From contig NC_057808.1 in assembly GCF_018294505.1 (NCBI RefSeq), positions 357,790,696 to 357,854,695 of the forward strand: a stretch of DNA of 64,000 nucleotides. The letters are read 5' to 3'. The translations under genes and the position numbers were made by a program. The notes beneath the pieces are model-generated. The model had not been told where the DNA came from, did not search any database, and was given only the letters and a program-made list of their open reading frames with translations. The stretch is from Triticum aestivum (Eukaryota > Streptophyta > Magnoliopsida > Poales > Poaceae). Positions 1 through 9,805 of the stretch are shown one piece after another. Each line of letters starts with the position of its first letter. Within the stretch, counting starts at the first letter, position 1.

Positions 1-260
1 AATCCGCTGGTACTCCCATATTCCTAGAGTAATAAGTTGCTCGGGCGAAGCAACCATCACTTCACCTTTCCCACAATAAGTACTAGTACCTCTTTTTTTA
101 CTCTAGAAACAACCACACGCGAATATTGGACGGTAGCAGCAAAGCAACTGAATCAAAAATCGAAACCAACCAATGAACTACTACTAATGGTGAGCGTTTG
201 CTAGTATCATGTACTCCGTCTGTCCATGTATATAGGGCAATGCGTTTTTCGAGACTAACT

Positions 261-577
261 TTGGCCATGTTTGGATTCATGGGTTAGAGTTAGTTTGAGC
301 TAGTTGGGGCTCAAATAGCCCTAAAGTATCCAAGCATGAGGGTTAAATTGGAGCAAGTTGCACCGAACGCACCAAAAAAAACTATCCCACCCAAGAGGTG
401 CTAATTGGAGATAGTTCTCAATGGGCCCACTGAAAAATCACTTTTCTCTCTCCATCAAGTGCATTTATTGTCAATCTAACCCTGTCACCGAAACACCTCT
501 TTGGCTACAGTTAGTTCAGGCTTAGTCATGAGTTAGTCTAACCTCTAGCTAAGCTAGAGTATCCAAACAGGAGCAGT
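261..577. mobile_element. Candidate MITE with TGTTTGGAT termini
   Basis: The left end reads GGCCATGTTTGGATTC. The right end, read on the other strand, is GCTCCTGTTTGGATAC. The ends are imperfect inverted repeats about 315 bp apart. The left half is present in inverted copy B (about 5,660-5,795) but the right half is missing there. No clear target-site duplication could be fixed, so the family is not assigned. Confidence 0.35.
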
Positions 578-940
578 ATAGGACATGCAAGTTACTCAAA
601 GCATACAGTCAAATTCGTACGTGAAAGGATCTTTTTTCTTTTTGAAAACAGAACGTGAAAGGATCTTCGAATGATATAATTTTCAAATTATATAAAATCT
701 TATCAATAGTCAAAGGCATCCTCGAAGAATACATTAGGCCCTATATAAAATCTTATCAATAGTCAAGACCAAGTGTTACTACTACACCAAACAAGTTCAA
801 AACGAGAAACTGGACCCACTCACGGCACGACACGCCTGTCTCGTTTGGTCCGTCGGTCAAAGCGCTTCCTCTTCTTGGCATAACAATAGAGTATAGTAAT
901 TTTTTAGAATGCTCCTGGCATGTCTCTAACATGTGATGAG
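578..940. other. AT-rich intergenic DNA, no gene seen
   Basis: Contains a short direct repeat (TATATAAAATCTTATCAATAG occurs twice near 690-770, one base longer than quoted motifs elsewhere) and no open frame or element I recognise. Copy B lacks this stretch. Confidence 0.4.
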
Positions 941-1094
941 TTAACCGACCTCAATAGACGGTAAAAACGCCAGCCCACCGCACTTTGAGAGAGACGAGGA
1001 GCGAGAAGCGATACGGGCTGCTGGATTACTAGAGCTAGGTGCCACACGGAAGCCAAGAAATATGGTGATAGCATGGGTTAGCCATGTAGTATGA

Positions 1095-1355
1095 GGCTAG
1101 TCATAGTGGGAAGTAACTTAGACTAGTAACATGCATATGTTACTAGTCTATGTTACCACCTTCATAGTGGGGAGTAACATATGTGTGGTATCATGCAAGC
1201 CATCATTTATTAAGATGTGGAGTCATTTTGCCTTGGGATGCGCTATGTTACAGTAACATATTATGTTACTCCAAACACCTCTCTCCTCATTAAATACTTG
1301 CCACATAAGCAATTTTTTCTTGGAATATGTTATGTTACTCCCACTATGACTAGCC
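1095..1355. mobile_element. Tourist/Harbinger-type MITE, 261 bp, TSD TGA
   Basis: The termini GGCTAGTCATAGTGGG and its inverted counterpart GGCTAGTCATAGTGGGAG bound the element. TGA flanks it at 1092-1094 and 1356-1358. Two related copies of the surrounding repeat (near 5,475 on the minus strand and near 9,930 on the plus strand) lack the insertion and show a single TGA, which proves both the boundaries and the 3-bp duplication. A 3-bp TSD fits the PIF/Harbinger superfamily. Confidence 0.9.
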
Positions 1356-1757
1356 TGATGTAACTACACTGGGGTGCCGTGTTTCGTACTCTTCCAGTCT
1401 ACTGTGGAGATGATTGGTTGATTTTATATCGCTGAATAATATAAAATATTATGAGTGCAGACGCTCCACCACGAGGTTCCTTCCTCCTTCTTGGTTGTCG
1501 GGAATCTATGTTCTTCCACTCTCTTTTTTATGTGAGCTTTGTTCATCCTTTTGCCAAAATGCGGCAACTCGCAGAACGACGAGAAGCTTGCTTACTACGC
1601 CTTCTCCCTCGCCAACGCGTGCGCGGTGGCTCGCAGCACGAGTAGAAACTTTTGCTTACAAGCGGTGGACGTGCAGCAGTTCATTTGGTTTCAGATTGCC
1701 AGCAGTTCATTTGACTTCCGGAAGAGGCGAAGAGCCAAGCGCAAGGTCACCTACTAA

Positions 1758-2347
1758 GGCTGGTCATAGTGGGAGTAACATAGGTAGTAACATAGCGCAG
1801 TCCAAGACAAGTTTGCTTATGTGGCATGTATTTAATGAGGAGAGATGTGTTTAGAGTAACATAATATGTTACTATAACATAGCGCTTTCCAAGAGAGGAT
1901 GAGTCCACAAGGTAATAAATGAAGCCAACTAGTATGACACTACTACTATGTTACTTTGCATTATGGAGGTACTCCCTCCTTTCCGGTTTATAAGGCTTAT
2001 CTCAACTTTTTTGTTTTTCCAATTTAGAGGGCTCATCTCCATCTCATTTTTAGTTTCCAATGCACATTAAATATTTGCATGCAAGAATTAAAAAGTAACA
2101 CACCAATGCATGTAATGTTCCTACTCATCTAGTGGTCAAGCATGCATGCACTGTAATTAATCCAAATTAATGCATGAGTTTAATTAGGGTAGCTTTGTAA
2201 AGTACAAGATACATTCCTCCAATCAAAAATGCCTTGGTTGATGAGATTTGAGATTTGAGCCCTATAAACCGGAAGGGAGGGAGTAGTAACTTAGGCTAGT
2301 GTCATATGCATGACACTAGTCTAAGTTACTCTGCACTATGACCAGCC
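1758..2347. mobile_element. Tourist/Harbinger-type MITE (host of a nested Stowaway)
   Basis: It starts GGCTGGTCATAGTGGG and ends CACTATGACCAGCC, flanked by TAA at 1755-1757 and 2348-2350. Without the nested insert it is about 276 bp, close to the 278 bp of the element at 8867-9144. It sits exactly at the end of block Z. A related MITE piece follows Z in the inverted copy near 5,960-5,990. Confidence 0.85.
1972..2283. mobile_element. Stowaway MITE, 312 bp, nested
   Basis: The terminal inverted repeats begin CTCCCTCCTTTCCGGTTTAT, with TA target duplications at 1970-1971 and 2284-2285. It lies inside the MITE 1758-2347. A relative sits at the equivalent place of a degraded host MITE at 10472-10818. 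Stowaway belongs to the Tc1/mariner group. Confidence 0.9.
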
Positions 2348-2350
2348 TAA

Positions 2351-3125
2351 GAGCATGGTTAATAATATAGCCAGCTGATGGCTATAAGAAACTGCCATGT
2401 CATGTATAGCCATCATTTATAGTCACCCATATAGTAGTGTGGGCTACAAGGTTGGCTATAACATTACTAGCTTTTTTCAACCTTCTCTCTTTCTCTTTCT
2501 TCACATTTATTCTATTTGTCTAGGAATCCGCATATAGCTAGGCTCTTGCATGAGAGCCCACTCCCCTTAGACTACCCACAGTGGGAGTAACATAGATGGT
2601 AACATCACACGTCTCAACGCAAAACACATGATGTGGCGAGTAATTAATAAAAAAAAGAAGCATGTGGTAACATAGCTAGTTACTGTAACATCACACATAC
2701 CAAGACAAGATGAGTCTACAATCTAATAAATGAAGTGTTGCATGACACCACACATACTCCCCACTATAGAGGTAGTACTCTAAGTTACTACCCATTGTGA
2801 CTAGTCTTACTTTTTCATCACTCTCTCCTCCACATAAGCAAAAAATGCCATGTAAGCGAGCTATAAGCCCACTATTATACTTGCGGGAGAGAAAGATGTG
2901 ACAAAGTAAGGGGAGTGGGCTCTCATGCAAGAGCCTAGCTATATACGCATTCCTAGGTAAATGCAATAAATGTGAAGAAAGAGATAGAGAGAAGATGGAA
3001 AAAAGTACTAACGTACTAATAGCCAACCTTATAGCCCACACTATTGCATGAGTGCATATAGATGATGGCTATAGATGACATGGCGGTTCCTTGTAGCCAT
3101 CAGTTGGCTATATTATTAACCATGC
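2351..3125. mobile_element. MITE with GAGCATGGTTAATAATATAGCC termini (truncated motif), host of nested MITE
   Basis: Inverted termini of about 30 bp (GCATGGTTAATAATATAGCC at the left and its complement at the right) enclose a 775-bp element. TAA lies at both sides (2348-2350 and 3126-3128). The two arms are long inverted repeats: the TTGCATGAGAGCC region near 2,545 returns inverted near 2,920. A 237-bp MITE is nested in the centre. Confidence 0.75.
2570..2806. mobile_element. Tourist/Harbinger-type MITE, 237 bp, TSD TTA, nested
   Basis: It starts GACTACCCACAGTGGGAG and ends CCCATTGTGACTAGTC, flanked by TTA at 2567-2569 and 2807-2809. It is related to the element at 1095-1355, but with changed outer bases. 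Confidence 0.75.
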
Positions 3126-3128
3126 TAA

Positions 3129-3371
3129 GGCTAGTCATAGTGGGCAGTAATTTAGACTAGGAACATATGCATGTTACTAGTTTATGTTACTATTATCATA
3201 GTGGGTAGTAACATAAATGTAGTGTCATGCAAGCCTTCATTTATTATGTTGTAGACTCATTTTGCATTGGTGTGCGTTATGTTACGGTAACATATTATGT
3301 TACTACAAACACCTCTCTCCTCATTAACTGCATGCCTCATAAGCATATATGTCTTGGGATGCGTTATGTTC
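3129..3371. mobile_element. Truncated copy of the GGCTAGTCATAGTGGG MITE
   Basis: The left terminus and most of the body match 1095-1355, including the TATGCATGTTACTAG centre. The sequence diverges after GGGATGCGTTATGTT, so the right terminus is lost. Confidence 0.7.
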
Positions 3372-3437
3372 AAAAAACCTTCGATTGACATGTGTTCAAA
3401 AAACAAAAAAAAATGTCAAAAATTACAAAACAAAGAC

Positions 3438-3520
3438 CTCGATATTAACTAGACGGATGGGTCACTGCAAAGGTTTATAATAAACCTTTGCAGTAACCCA
3501 TCCCTCTAGTTAACATTGAG
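3438..3520. repeat. Near-perfect palindrome (hairpin), arms about 41 bp
   Basis: The left arm (CTCGATATTAACTAGACGG onward) is complementary to the right arm, with about four mismatches and almost no loop; the centre is near 3479. No CTCCCTCC or GGCTAGTC termini are present, so it is not one of the MITE families nearby. Confidence 0.75.
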
Positions 3521-3734
3521 CCCACTTGCCATCCGGTCACTCATCTCATGACTACACCAGCCTCAGCACAGTTAACTTGGGAGTTCTGTTAGATGAGCTA
3601 TCGGTAGGGAAGTTGGTCCTTGCTGATATAGGATGCCTCTTCGTATCCTTTATGGCGTACCCGGATGACCGCATGTTTCCGCCCAATAGCCAATGCCACG
3701 TCCCCTGCGAATGTAGAAGTTTCCCTCCCTCGTC
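3521..3734. other. Unassigned spacer between palindrome and MITE
   Basis: An open frame of 70 codons covers 3526-3738, but it has no recognisable domain and no context for a gene. Nothing else is seen. Confidence 0.3.
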
Positions 3735-3737
3735 TTA

Positions 3738-4314
3738 GAGCAAGTACAATAAGCATATGTAAGCAGGTTGTAAGGGTTAAAATATTATTTTTCTGCTCAC
3801 ATGGAGGGGAGAGAAGAGGGGAGAGAAGATGAGCCGGCTAAGAATAAGAGCCAGCTGCAACACGTGCTCCTATGCAGTATGTGAGAGTGGAAGGTGGGCC
3901 CTGTATTGATGAAATAGAACATCTTTGTATCTTACTACTCCCTCCGTCTAGGTGAATAAGTCATCTTAGGTTGTGCACCATGACCAAGGAGGAGGGGAAA
4001 ACGAGAGAACTCAATGTTTATTTGCTAATTAATAGCATTGCATGCAATGAACTAACCACTTCATGTCATGTTTGGTATTCTCAAGTCATTAAAAGCATGC
4101 ACACCCACATCTCTTATTGGTTGATATGTCAAGAAACAAGAAAAGAGGTAGAAGTTAATGCACCGTGCCTAAGTGTTTTGGGAATATTTGGTTTTCGTAA
4201 GATGACTTACACACCTAGACGGAGGGAGTATCATACTTGAAGGCTACAAGGTTGGCTATAGATGACATGGCAATGTCATGTAGCCATCAGCTGGCTATAC
4301 TATTAACCATGCTC
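3738..4314. mobile_element. MITE with GAGCA termini, TSD TTA, host of nested Stowaway
   Basis: It starts GAGCAAGTACAATAAGC and ends ATTAACCATGCTC, flanked by TTA at 3735-3737 and 4315-4317. A relative without the inner insert is at 11110-11398, and the right arm resembles the right arm of 2351-3125. Confidence 0.75.
3938..4228. mobile_element. Stowaway MITE, 291 bp, nested
   Basis: The termini CTCCCTCCGTCTAGGTG and CACCTAGACGGAGGGAG are perfect inverted repeats except at internal positions. TA lies at 3936-3937 and 4229-4230. Confidence 0.9.
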
Positions 4315-4317
4315 TTA

Positions 4318-6580
4318 GCTGGTTCGCGCATTTTCCTTGTTTTAAGCTGCCTGCTGACCTATAGAACCGCCTTGCGCTGGCCAATTCCTCTCCAAACACC
4401 CAGGGAGGCGCTTGAACTGAACAAGTCTAACTTGTTTCTAGTGGGTACATTGACTTGGCATCGAAAGGGTGTGATAGCTAACTCTGGCAAAATAATTTAC
4501 TAGTACCACGTTGGCATACATGAGCATGGGGCCCGGACACATCAAAAGTAGTGCATTAATCTCTAAAAAGGGTTGACCATGTCCATGCCTACCATCCCGT
4601 GCTCGGTCATTCAGTGTGTGCTTCTCGTCGTTCTGCGAGTTGACGGGACACATCAAAGTTAATACTCCCTCCGGTCCTCTTTTGTTTGCCTATAAGAAAA
4701 ATCGGTTTTTCCCGCAATGCTCTGCGCATTGGCATATCTTGGCCGGTCTTTCCAGCAGTGCCCCTGCATGCACCCGCAATTACTCCAATCTCTCCCTCCA
4801 ATGCCTTTTGCATCTTCCCAAGGCAAGGCAATAGCCTATCTATATCTCCAACGCGCATGCAGAGAGATGGAGAGGGAGAAAGTACGTACGCGAGAATTTA
4901 GGTATGCAGCAAGCCAGTCAATCGTTTGCATGCGCGCATTAACTAACCCAGCCTTTCTCTGCGATAAACAGGGGCAAACTCGTCCAATTTTAAGCAATCC
5001 ATCCCCTCCTTGGTATCCGGGCTTCACCTAATACGCAGACAAAAAAGGACCGGATGGAGTACGTAATTAGTACTCTCTCCAAAAAGGGCCGACCATGTCC
5101 ATGGCTACCATCCCGTGCTCGGTCATTGAGTACATGCACTATTAACGTGCCATTGAGGAGGAAAAATATTGCGTAGCACTAGGTGCCATCGTAGTCCACG
5201 ACTCACTTACGCACTACTTATCTCCATTTTCTTGCATGACACATGCACCTTGATGCTAGATGTCCCGCATGTTGGCAAAAGGATGAACAAAGCTCACGTA
5301 AAAAAAGAGTGGAAGAACATAGATTCCCGACGACCGAGAAGGAGCAAGGAACCTCGTGGTGGAGCGTCTGCACTCATAATATTTTATATTATTCAGCGAT
5401 ATAAAATCAACCAATCATCTCCATAGTAGACTGGAAGAGTATGAAACACGGCAGCCCAGTGTAGTTACATCATACTACATGGCTAACCCATGCTATCACC
5501 ATATTTCTTGGCCTCCGTGCGACACCTAGCTCTAGTAATCCACCAGCCCGTATCGCTTCTCGCTCCTCGTCTCTCTCAAAGTGCACCGGGCTGGCGTTTT
5601 TGCCGTTTATTGAGGTCGGTTAACTCATCACATGTTAGCGACTCTTGGGTGGGATAGTTTTCTTGGTGGGTTTGGGGCAAATTGCTCCAATTTAACCCTC
5701 ATGTTTGGATACTTTAGGGCTATTTGAGCCCCAACTAGCTCAAATTAACTCTAACCCATGGATCCAAAAAGGGCCAAAGTTAGTCTCGCAAAACGCATTA
5801 AGCCCTATATACATGGACAGACGGAGTACATGATATTAGCAAACGCTCACCAGTAGTAGTAGTTCATTGGTTGGTTTCGATTTTTGATTCAGTTGTTGTG
5901 CTGCTACCGTCCAATATTCGCTTGTGGTTGTTTCTAGAATAAGAAAAGGAGGTACTCCTACTTATGTTACTCCCACTATGGCTAGCCTAAGGTTAGTAGA
6001 TGACCTTGCGCTTGGCTCTTCGCCTCTTCCGGAAGTCGAACAATAATGATGGTACTACAGTAGTACTTCTGGCAATCTAAGACCAAATGAACCGATGCAC
6101 GTCCACCGCTTGTAAGCAAAAGTTTCTCCTCGTGCTGCGAGCCACCACGCATGCGTTGGCGTGGGAGAAGGCGTAGTAAGCAAGCTTCTTGTCGTTGCGA
6201 GTTGACGGGACACATCAAAGTTATTTAGTACGTACTCTCTCCAAAAAAGGGCTGACCATGTCATGGCTACCATCCCGTGCTCCGTTGTTGAGTACGTGCA
6301 CTATTCATGTGCCATCGAGGAGAAAATTTATTGCGTAGTAGGTGCCATCAAAGTGCACGACTCACTTACGCACTGATTATCTGATTATCTCCATTTTCTT
6401 GCATGACACGTGCACCTTGATGCTAGATGTCTCGCGTGTTGGCGAAAGGATAAACAAAGCTCACGTAAAAAAAGAGTGGAAGAACATAGATTCCCGACGA
6501 CCGAGAAGGAGCAAGGAACCTCGCGGTGGAGTGTCTGTAAGGAACCTTGCGCATTTTCCTCTGTTTTTTGTCGCCTGCCC
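4318..6580 (-). repeat. Unrecognised low-copy repeat, copy B (inverted, partly tandem)
   Basis: Read on the minus strand from 6580 the order is W (6560-6190), Z (6220-5995), X (5945-5640), Y (5640-5265) and W (5265-5095). After an inserted Stowaway comes the start of Z (to 4625). The 5101-5140 and 4576-4612 stretches repeat the same CATCCCGTGCTCGGTCAT motif, as does 6270-6290. The unit therefore occurs in tandem as well as inverted relative to copy A. The MITE found in Y of copy A is absent here at about 5,475. No gene is recognised. Confidence 0.65.
4665..5059. mobile_element. Stowaway-type element, 395 bp
   Basis: The termini CTCCCTCCGGTCCTCTTTT and, inverted, CTCCATCCGGTCCTTTTTT are flanked by TA at 4663-4664 and 5060-5061. 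Sister copies of the surrounding repeat at about 6,215-6,240 and 10,325-10,345 lack it. ORFs inside it, on both strands, are not coding. Confidence 0.85.
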
Positions 6581-6599
6581 ACCTATAAACAAATAAAAG

Positions 6600-6890
6600 A
6601 ACATGAACTGTTAGCTAACCACTAGAGACGATACATCAGGATGCTAAGTTGAAGTTATTAGTTTATATTGATAACCACACAAGAAGCCATGCATGTATAG
6701 GACGCATGCAGCCACGCATGTACACACGCCAACGCTCTAATTCATGCCGGTCCAACTCATGCACATACGCGCACAACATGGAGCACACAACGCACGTACA
6801 CAACACATACATGCACACACACTCGGCCGTAGAATGCACGTGAATAACACATGCATGCGCACACACTCGGCTGCATGGAGGTGCGCGCCT
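6600..6890. repeat. CA/TG-rich, alternating purine-pyrimidine stretch
   Basis: Many CACACA, CATGCA and GCATGC runs. The phrase ACACACTCGGC occurs twice about 50 bp apart (near 6,818 and 6,861). Reading frames on both strands are by-products of this composition. Confidence 0.5.
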
Positions 6891-8150
6891 TCTGCGGTGA
6901 CGTCCGGTTCGTCGTGCTACGACGAAGCTCGCACACAACAACGCCTACGCATCTCTTGCAGCACCTCTTTGCCGTCATTGCTCAACGACTAGCCGGAGAC
7001 GAAGACTACCGCAGCCTCGGCCTTAGAGCTAGCACCGATGGAAAAGCACGCACGCTGCATGCACACGAGCACGTACGGAGTGCCCACGACGTGGTGCGTC
7101 CCCAGTCGCCTCTACTCCTTCTGCGCACATTGTCTATGAAGGTGGTTGCATGCCTAATGATGATGTGGGTGAGATCTTGTAGGACTCAGATGATGACGAG
7201 GAAAATTATGGGGGGTGTCTCCAACAATGTTCCTCGGCTCGCACCTCTTGCATCACGGTGGTCTAGCTTGGAGTCATTCATCTGGTACACGTGGCATCTT
7301 AGATCTGGACACAAGGTGACGTACACCGTCAAGGTCCACGGTCAAGGGGGTCAGGGCGGACGCGACCTCTCACTGCGTCCGCCATTTGAAGCGGCGCCGG
7401 CCCAGGGTGCCGCCCGCTACACTCCCACTTGTACCCACCTCCTCGCCGCATTCAAAAACCTACATTTAAACCCGCGTGGAATGCGAGAAACCAACTCCGG
7501 CCACACACGTCCGTTCAGGAGAAGGACGCCGGCCAAGCTCCTCCTTCCACCATTTTGTCCACTCTTTCGGAGGCATCCGATGAGCAGGAAGAGCAGTTCT
7601 CCGGCATAAAAGACGTCTGGGTGGCCCGCCGAGCCCGGCAGCTCGATTCTCCACCTACCTTGCCTAGCCCGTCGGAGGTAGTTGCCGCACTAAGCCAGCG
7701 CGTGGTTCCGCAGCTGGCCTCTCTAATACAGCTCGAGGAAGAGTGTCGGCTTGTCGGGGAGCACGGCGGCACGGGCATCGTCGCTGCCCTCGATGCCGCC
7801 GCGTCTTACAGCACCTCTACTGTCTGCGACTGCGCCATCCGCTTTCGACGCGCGTGTAGCCGCGACATGCAGGCAGAGAAAGAAGCCGCCGCGGATGTTG
7901 ACGAGGTGATGCGGCTACGCGGATGTGGACGAGGTGACGGGCAGCACGTCCTCGCCCGCCGCCATCATCGACGAGAAGTAGAACATGGGAGGCCGCCACC
8001 GATTGTATCCCATGAAGGCCACCGCCGAGGCGACGCCGGCGAATACAGCCGGTGTCTTGCTCGATTCTTCTTCTGCCAGATGCTAGGGGAGGACAAAGAG
8101 ATCGGGCGGCGACCATTTAGATTAGGTATTTTAATTCTACCAGGCTGGTT
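6891..8150 (+). other. GC-rich coding-like block, unidentified gene fragment
   Basis: Overlapping long frames (6851-7609 and 7429-8154, +) have codon-like composition. The second includes an acidic stretch rich in E, A and D and ends in a Cys/Arg-rich tail. A piece around 7,345-7,425 (GACGCGACCTCTCACTGC motif) recurs at 10,995-11,075. I recognise no domain. It could be a captured gene fragment or an old transposon ORF, and the frame change between the two ORFs speaks against an intact gene. Confidence 0.25.
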
Positions 8151-8190
8151 GTAATGGGAGTATTATAAGTAGTATCATGCATGCCAACTA

Positions 8191-8350
8191 CTCCCTCCAT
8201 TCTTAAATATAGGTATTTTTAGAGATTCCACTACAAACTACAAACGGATGTATATAGACATATATTAGAGTGTAAATTCACTCATTTTGCTTTGTATGTA
8301 GTCCCTTATTGGAATCTCTAAAAAAGACTTATATTTAGGAACGAAGGGAG
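8191..8350. mobile_element. Stowaway MITE, 160 bp
   Basis: The termini are CTCCCTCCATTCTTAAATAT at the left and, inverted, CTCCCTTCGTTCCTAAATAT at the right. TA lies at 8189-8190 and 8351-8352. The size and the TTTAGAGATTCC arm fit a common Triticeae Stowaway group. It sits in another MITE that starts near 8,152 (GGCTGGTTGTAATGGG). Confidence 0.9.
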
Positions 8351-8437
8351 TAGTAGTAGGCAAATTTGATGAGGTGCATAGAATTAAATGAAGAAACAGA
8401 GGGTTGAGTATCATATTATGATACCGTATGGAATTAA

Positions 8438-8721
8438 GACCTCTTCCAATGCAAATGTGCTTAGATGAGGTGCTAAGTGCATTAAATGGCTTAGCAACTT
8501 AAGTCTCCAATGCATAGGTGCTTAGTTTGTTGTTGCTAAGCTTGCTTCATTTAATTAGCTATAGACTCAAAACTGTCTTTCCACCTAGGTACACGCGCTT
8601 AGCACTGTTTCTTCCTGGGGTCACCAAACTAGTCTCTCTCTTCTTAATTAACTTGCCACATCATATTTTATGCCTACGTGGCAGGCTTAGCAGCTATACA
8701 TGGTGGAGCAGTGGGAGAGGC
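8438..8721. mobile_element. Candidate MITE (CTTAG-rich arms)
   Basis: The left end GACCTCTTCCAATGCA and the inverted right end GGCCTCTCCCACTGCT are imperfect inverted repeats. GCTTAG or GCTAAG motifs recur through the body. No certain TSD. Confidence 0.4.
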
Positions 8722-8724
8722 CAA

Positions 8725-9180
8725 GGCTGGCCATAGTGGGGAGTAACTTATACTGTAACATATTACTATGTTACTCTAAACATCTCTCTCCTTATTAACT
8801 ACATGACACATAAGCAAAATTTTCTTGGACTGCGCTATGTTACTACCTAAGTTACTCCCACTATGAGGCTGGTCATAGTGGGGAGTAACTTATACTAGTG
8901 TCATGCATATGACACTAGTCTAAGTTACTACCTCCATAATGCAAAGTAACATAATAGTAGTGTCATAGATGGGTTCATTTATTAGCTTGTAGACTCATCC
9001 TTTTTCGGGAAGCGCTATGTTGCAGTAACATATTGTATGTTACTCTAAACACCTCTCTCCTCATTAACTACATGCCACATAAGCAAAAATTTCTTGAAGT
9101 GCGCTATGTTACTAGTACCTAAGTTACTCCCACTATGACTAGCCTGACTAGTCTAAGTTACTCCCACTGTGGTTAGTCTT
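8725..9180. mobile_element. Composite of nested Tourist/Harbinger MITEs (outer part)
   Basis: The outer element starts GGCTGGCCATAGTGGGG. Its right arm (CTCCCACTATGA) is interrupted by the MITE 8867-9144 and then resumes, as CTAGTCTAAGTTACTCCC, to about 9,180. Confidence 0.6.
8867..9144. mobile_element. Tourist/Harbinger-type MITE, 278 bp, TSD TGA, nested
   Basis: It starts GGCTGGTCATAGTGGGGAG and ends CCACTATGACTAGCC, with TGA at 8864-8866 and 9145-9147. It entered the terminal repeat of the outer copy of its own family. Confidence 0.85.
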
Positions 9181-9262
9181 AGGCCTTGTTCGGTTCAACC
9201 TCCTCCCAAGGGGTTTGGAGAGGGATGGAGGGGAATTTGGCTTGTACATGATTTAATCCCCC
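9181..9262 (+). mobile_element. Fragment of a GGCCTTGTTCGGTT-type MITE
   Basis: The terminus GGCCTTGTTCGGTTCAA and the AGGGATGGAGGGGAATTTGG body are typical of a common grass MITE. The right end is missing at the border to the duplicated F-box upstream segment. Confidence 0.4.
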
Positions 9263-9805
9263 ACAATCCCTATTAATCTATGTATATTGTGGGCATGTTA
9301 TTTGACCCCTCATTTTGCCGCGCTACGACCAGTGTGAGTGTCTGCATGCAGTACACCATCCTCTAATTTGGTGGATGCCAAGCCGGCCCGAAAAGGAGCT
9401 ATAACTTTTTTTTCAAGTTGAAAAATGTTACCGACGAGGAGCCATAATTAAGCTGGAGGCGTCTCTTATTTTCTTTCGAATGGCAATAAGCTGGAGAGCT
9501 GGAGAGTGTCTCTAATGGGCTACCTCTAGTGTTAAGGCCCTCCAGTACGAAACACGGGCAACCGAATGGGCCGATAGAAAAGCCTATCCATCTTAAAGCC
9601 CATTCGTTTTTTTTGCGAGGAGAAGCCCATATTTCTTGAAGAGGGGGCCATCCCAGAAAAACCCTCCTTCCTCCTGGCTTCCACTTATACTGCAGCTCGC
9701 TGGACTCTCCCGCTTCCGTCGCCCCCAGTTCACCCCGCTCCCCATCTTCCTCACTCATACAGAAAACCCCCGCTCACCTTCTTCCTCACTCGTACAGAAA
9801 ACGCC
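9263..9805 (+). repeat. Duplicate of the upstream region of the F-box pseudogene
   Basis: Matches 13,725-14,219 over the whole stretch (for example TTTGGTGGATGCCAAG, GCCCTCCAGTACGAAACACG, TCCACTTATACTGCAGCTCG), with small indels. It ends at the shared 8-mer AAAACGCC (9798-9805), where copy C of the unknown repeat begins. The F-box coding part is not duplicated. Confidence 0.85.

Larger units (their letters stand above)
95..1757 (+). repeat. Unrecognised low-copy repeat, copy A
   Basis: This stretch recurs in inverted orientation at about 4.3-6.58 kb and in direct orientation at 9,798-10,387. I divide it into blocks X (95-400), Y (940-1555) and Z (1560-1757). Block W, present in the other copies between Y and Z, is deleted here: the sequence jumps from the CCTTTTGCCA motif straight to AACTCGCAGAACGACG. 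Two MITEs interrupt or abut it. Short ORFs in block Z (for example 1539-1757) are also readable in the inverted copy, but they match nothing I recognise and have no typical gene features. It may be an old non-autonomous DNA transposon or an intergenic segment. Confidence 0.7.

Noticed and set aside
3438..3520. Interpretation of the palindrome as a microRNA precursor
   Set aside because: Almost no loop and near-perfect arms suit a foldback repeat better. Without small-RNA data there is no basis for a miRNA call.
7429..8154. A 241-codon frame as a functional gene
   Set aside because: It has no recognised domain, overlaps another long frame and shares a fragment with 10.99-11.08 kb. I kept it only as a coding-like block.
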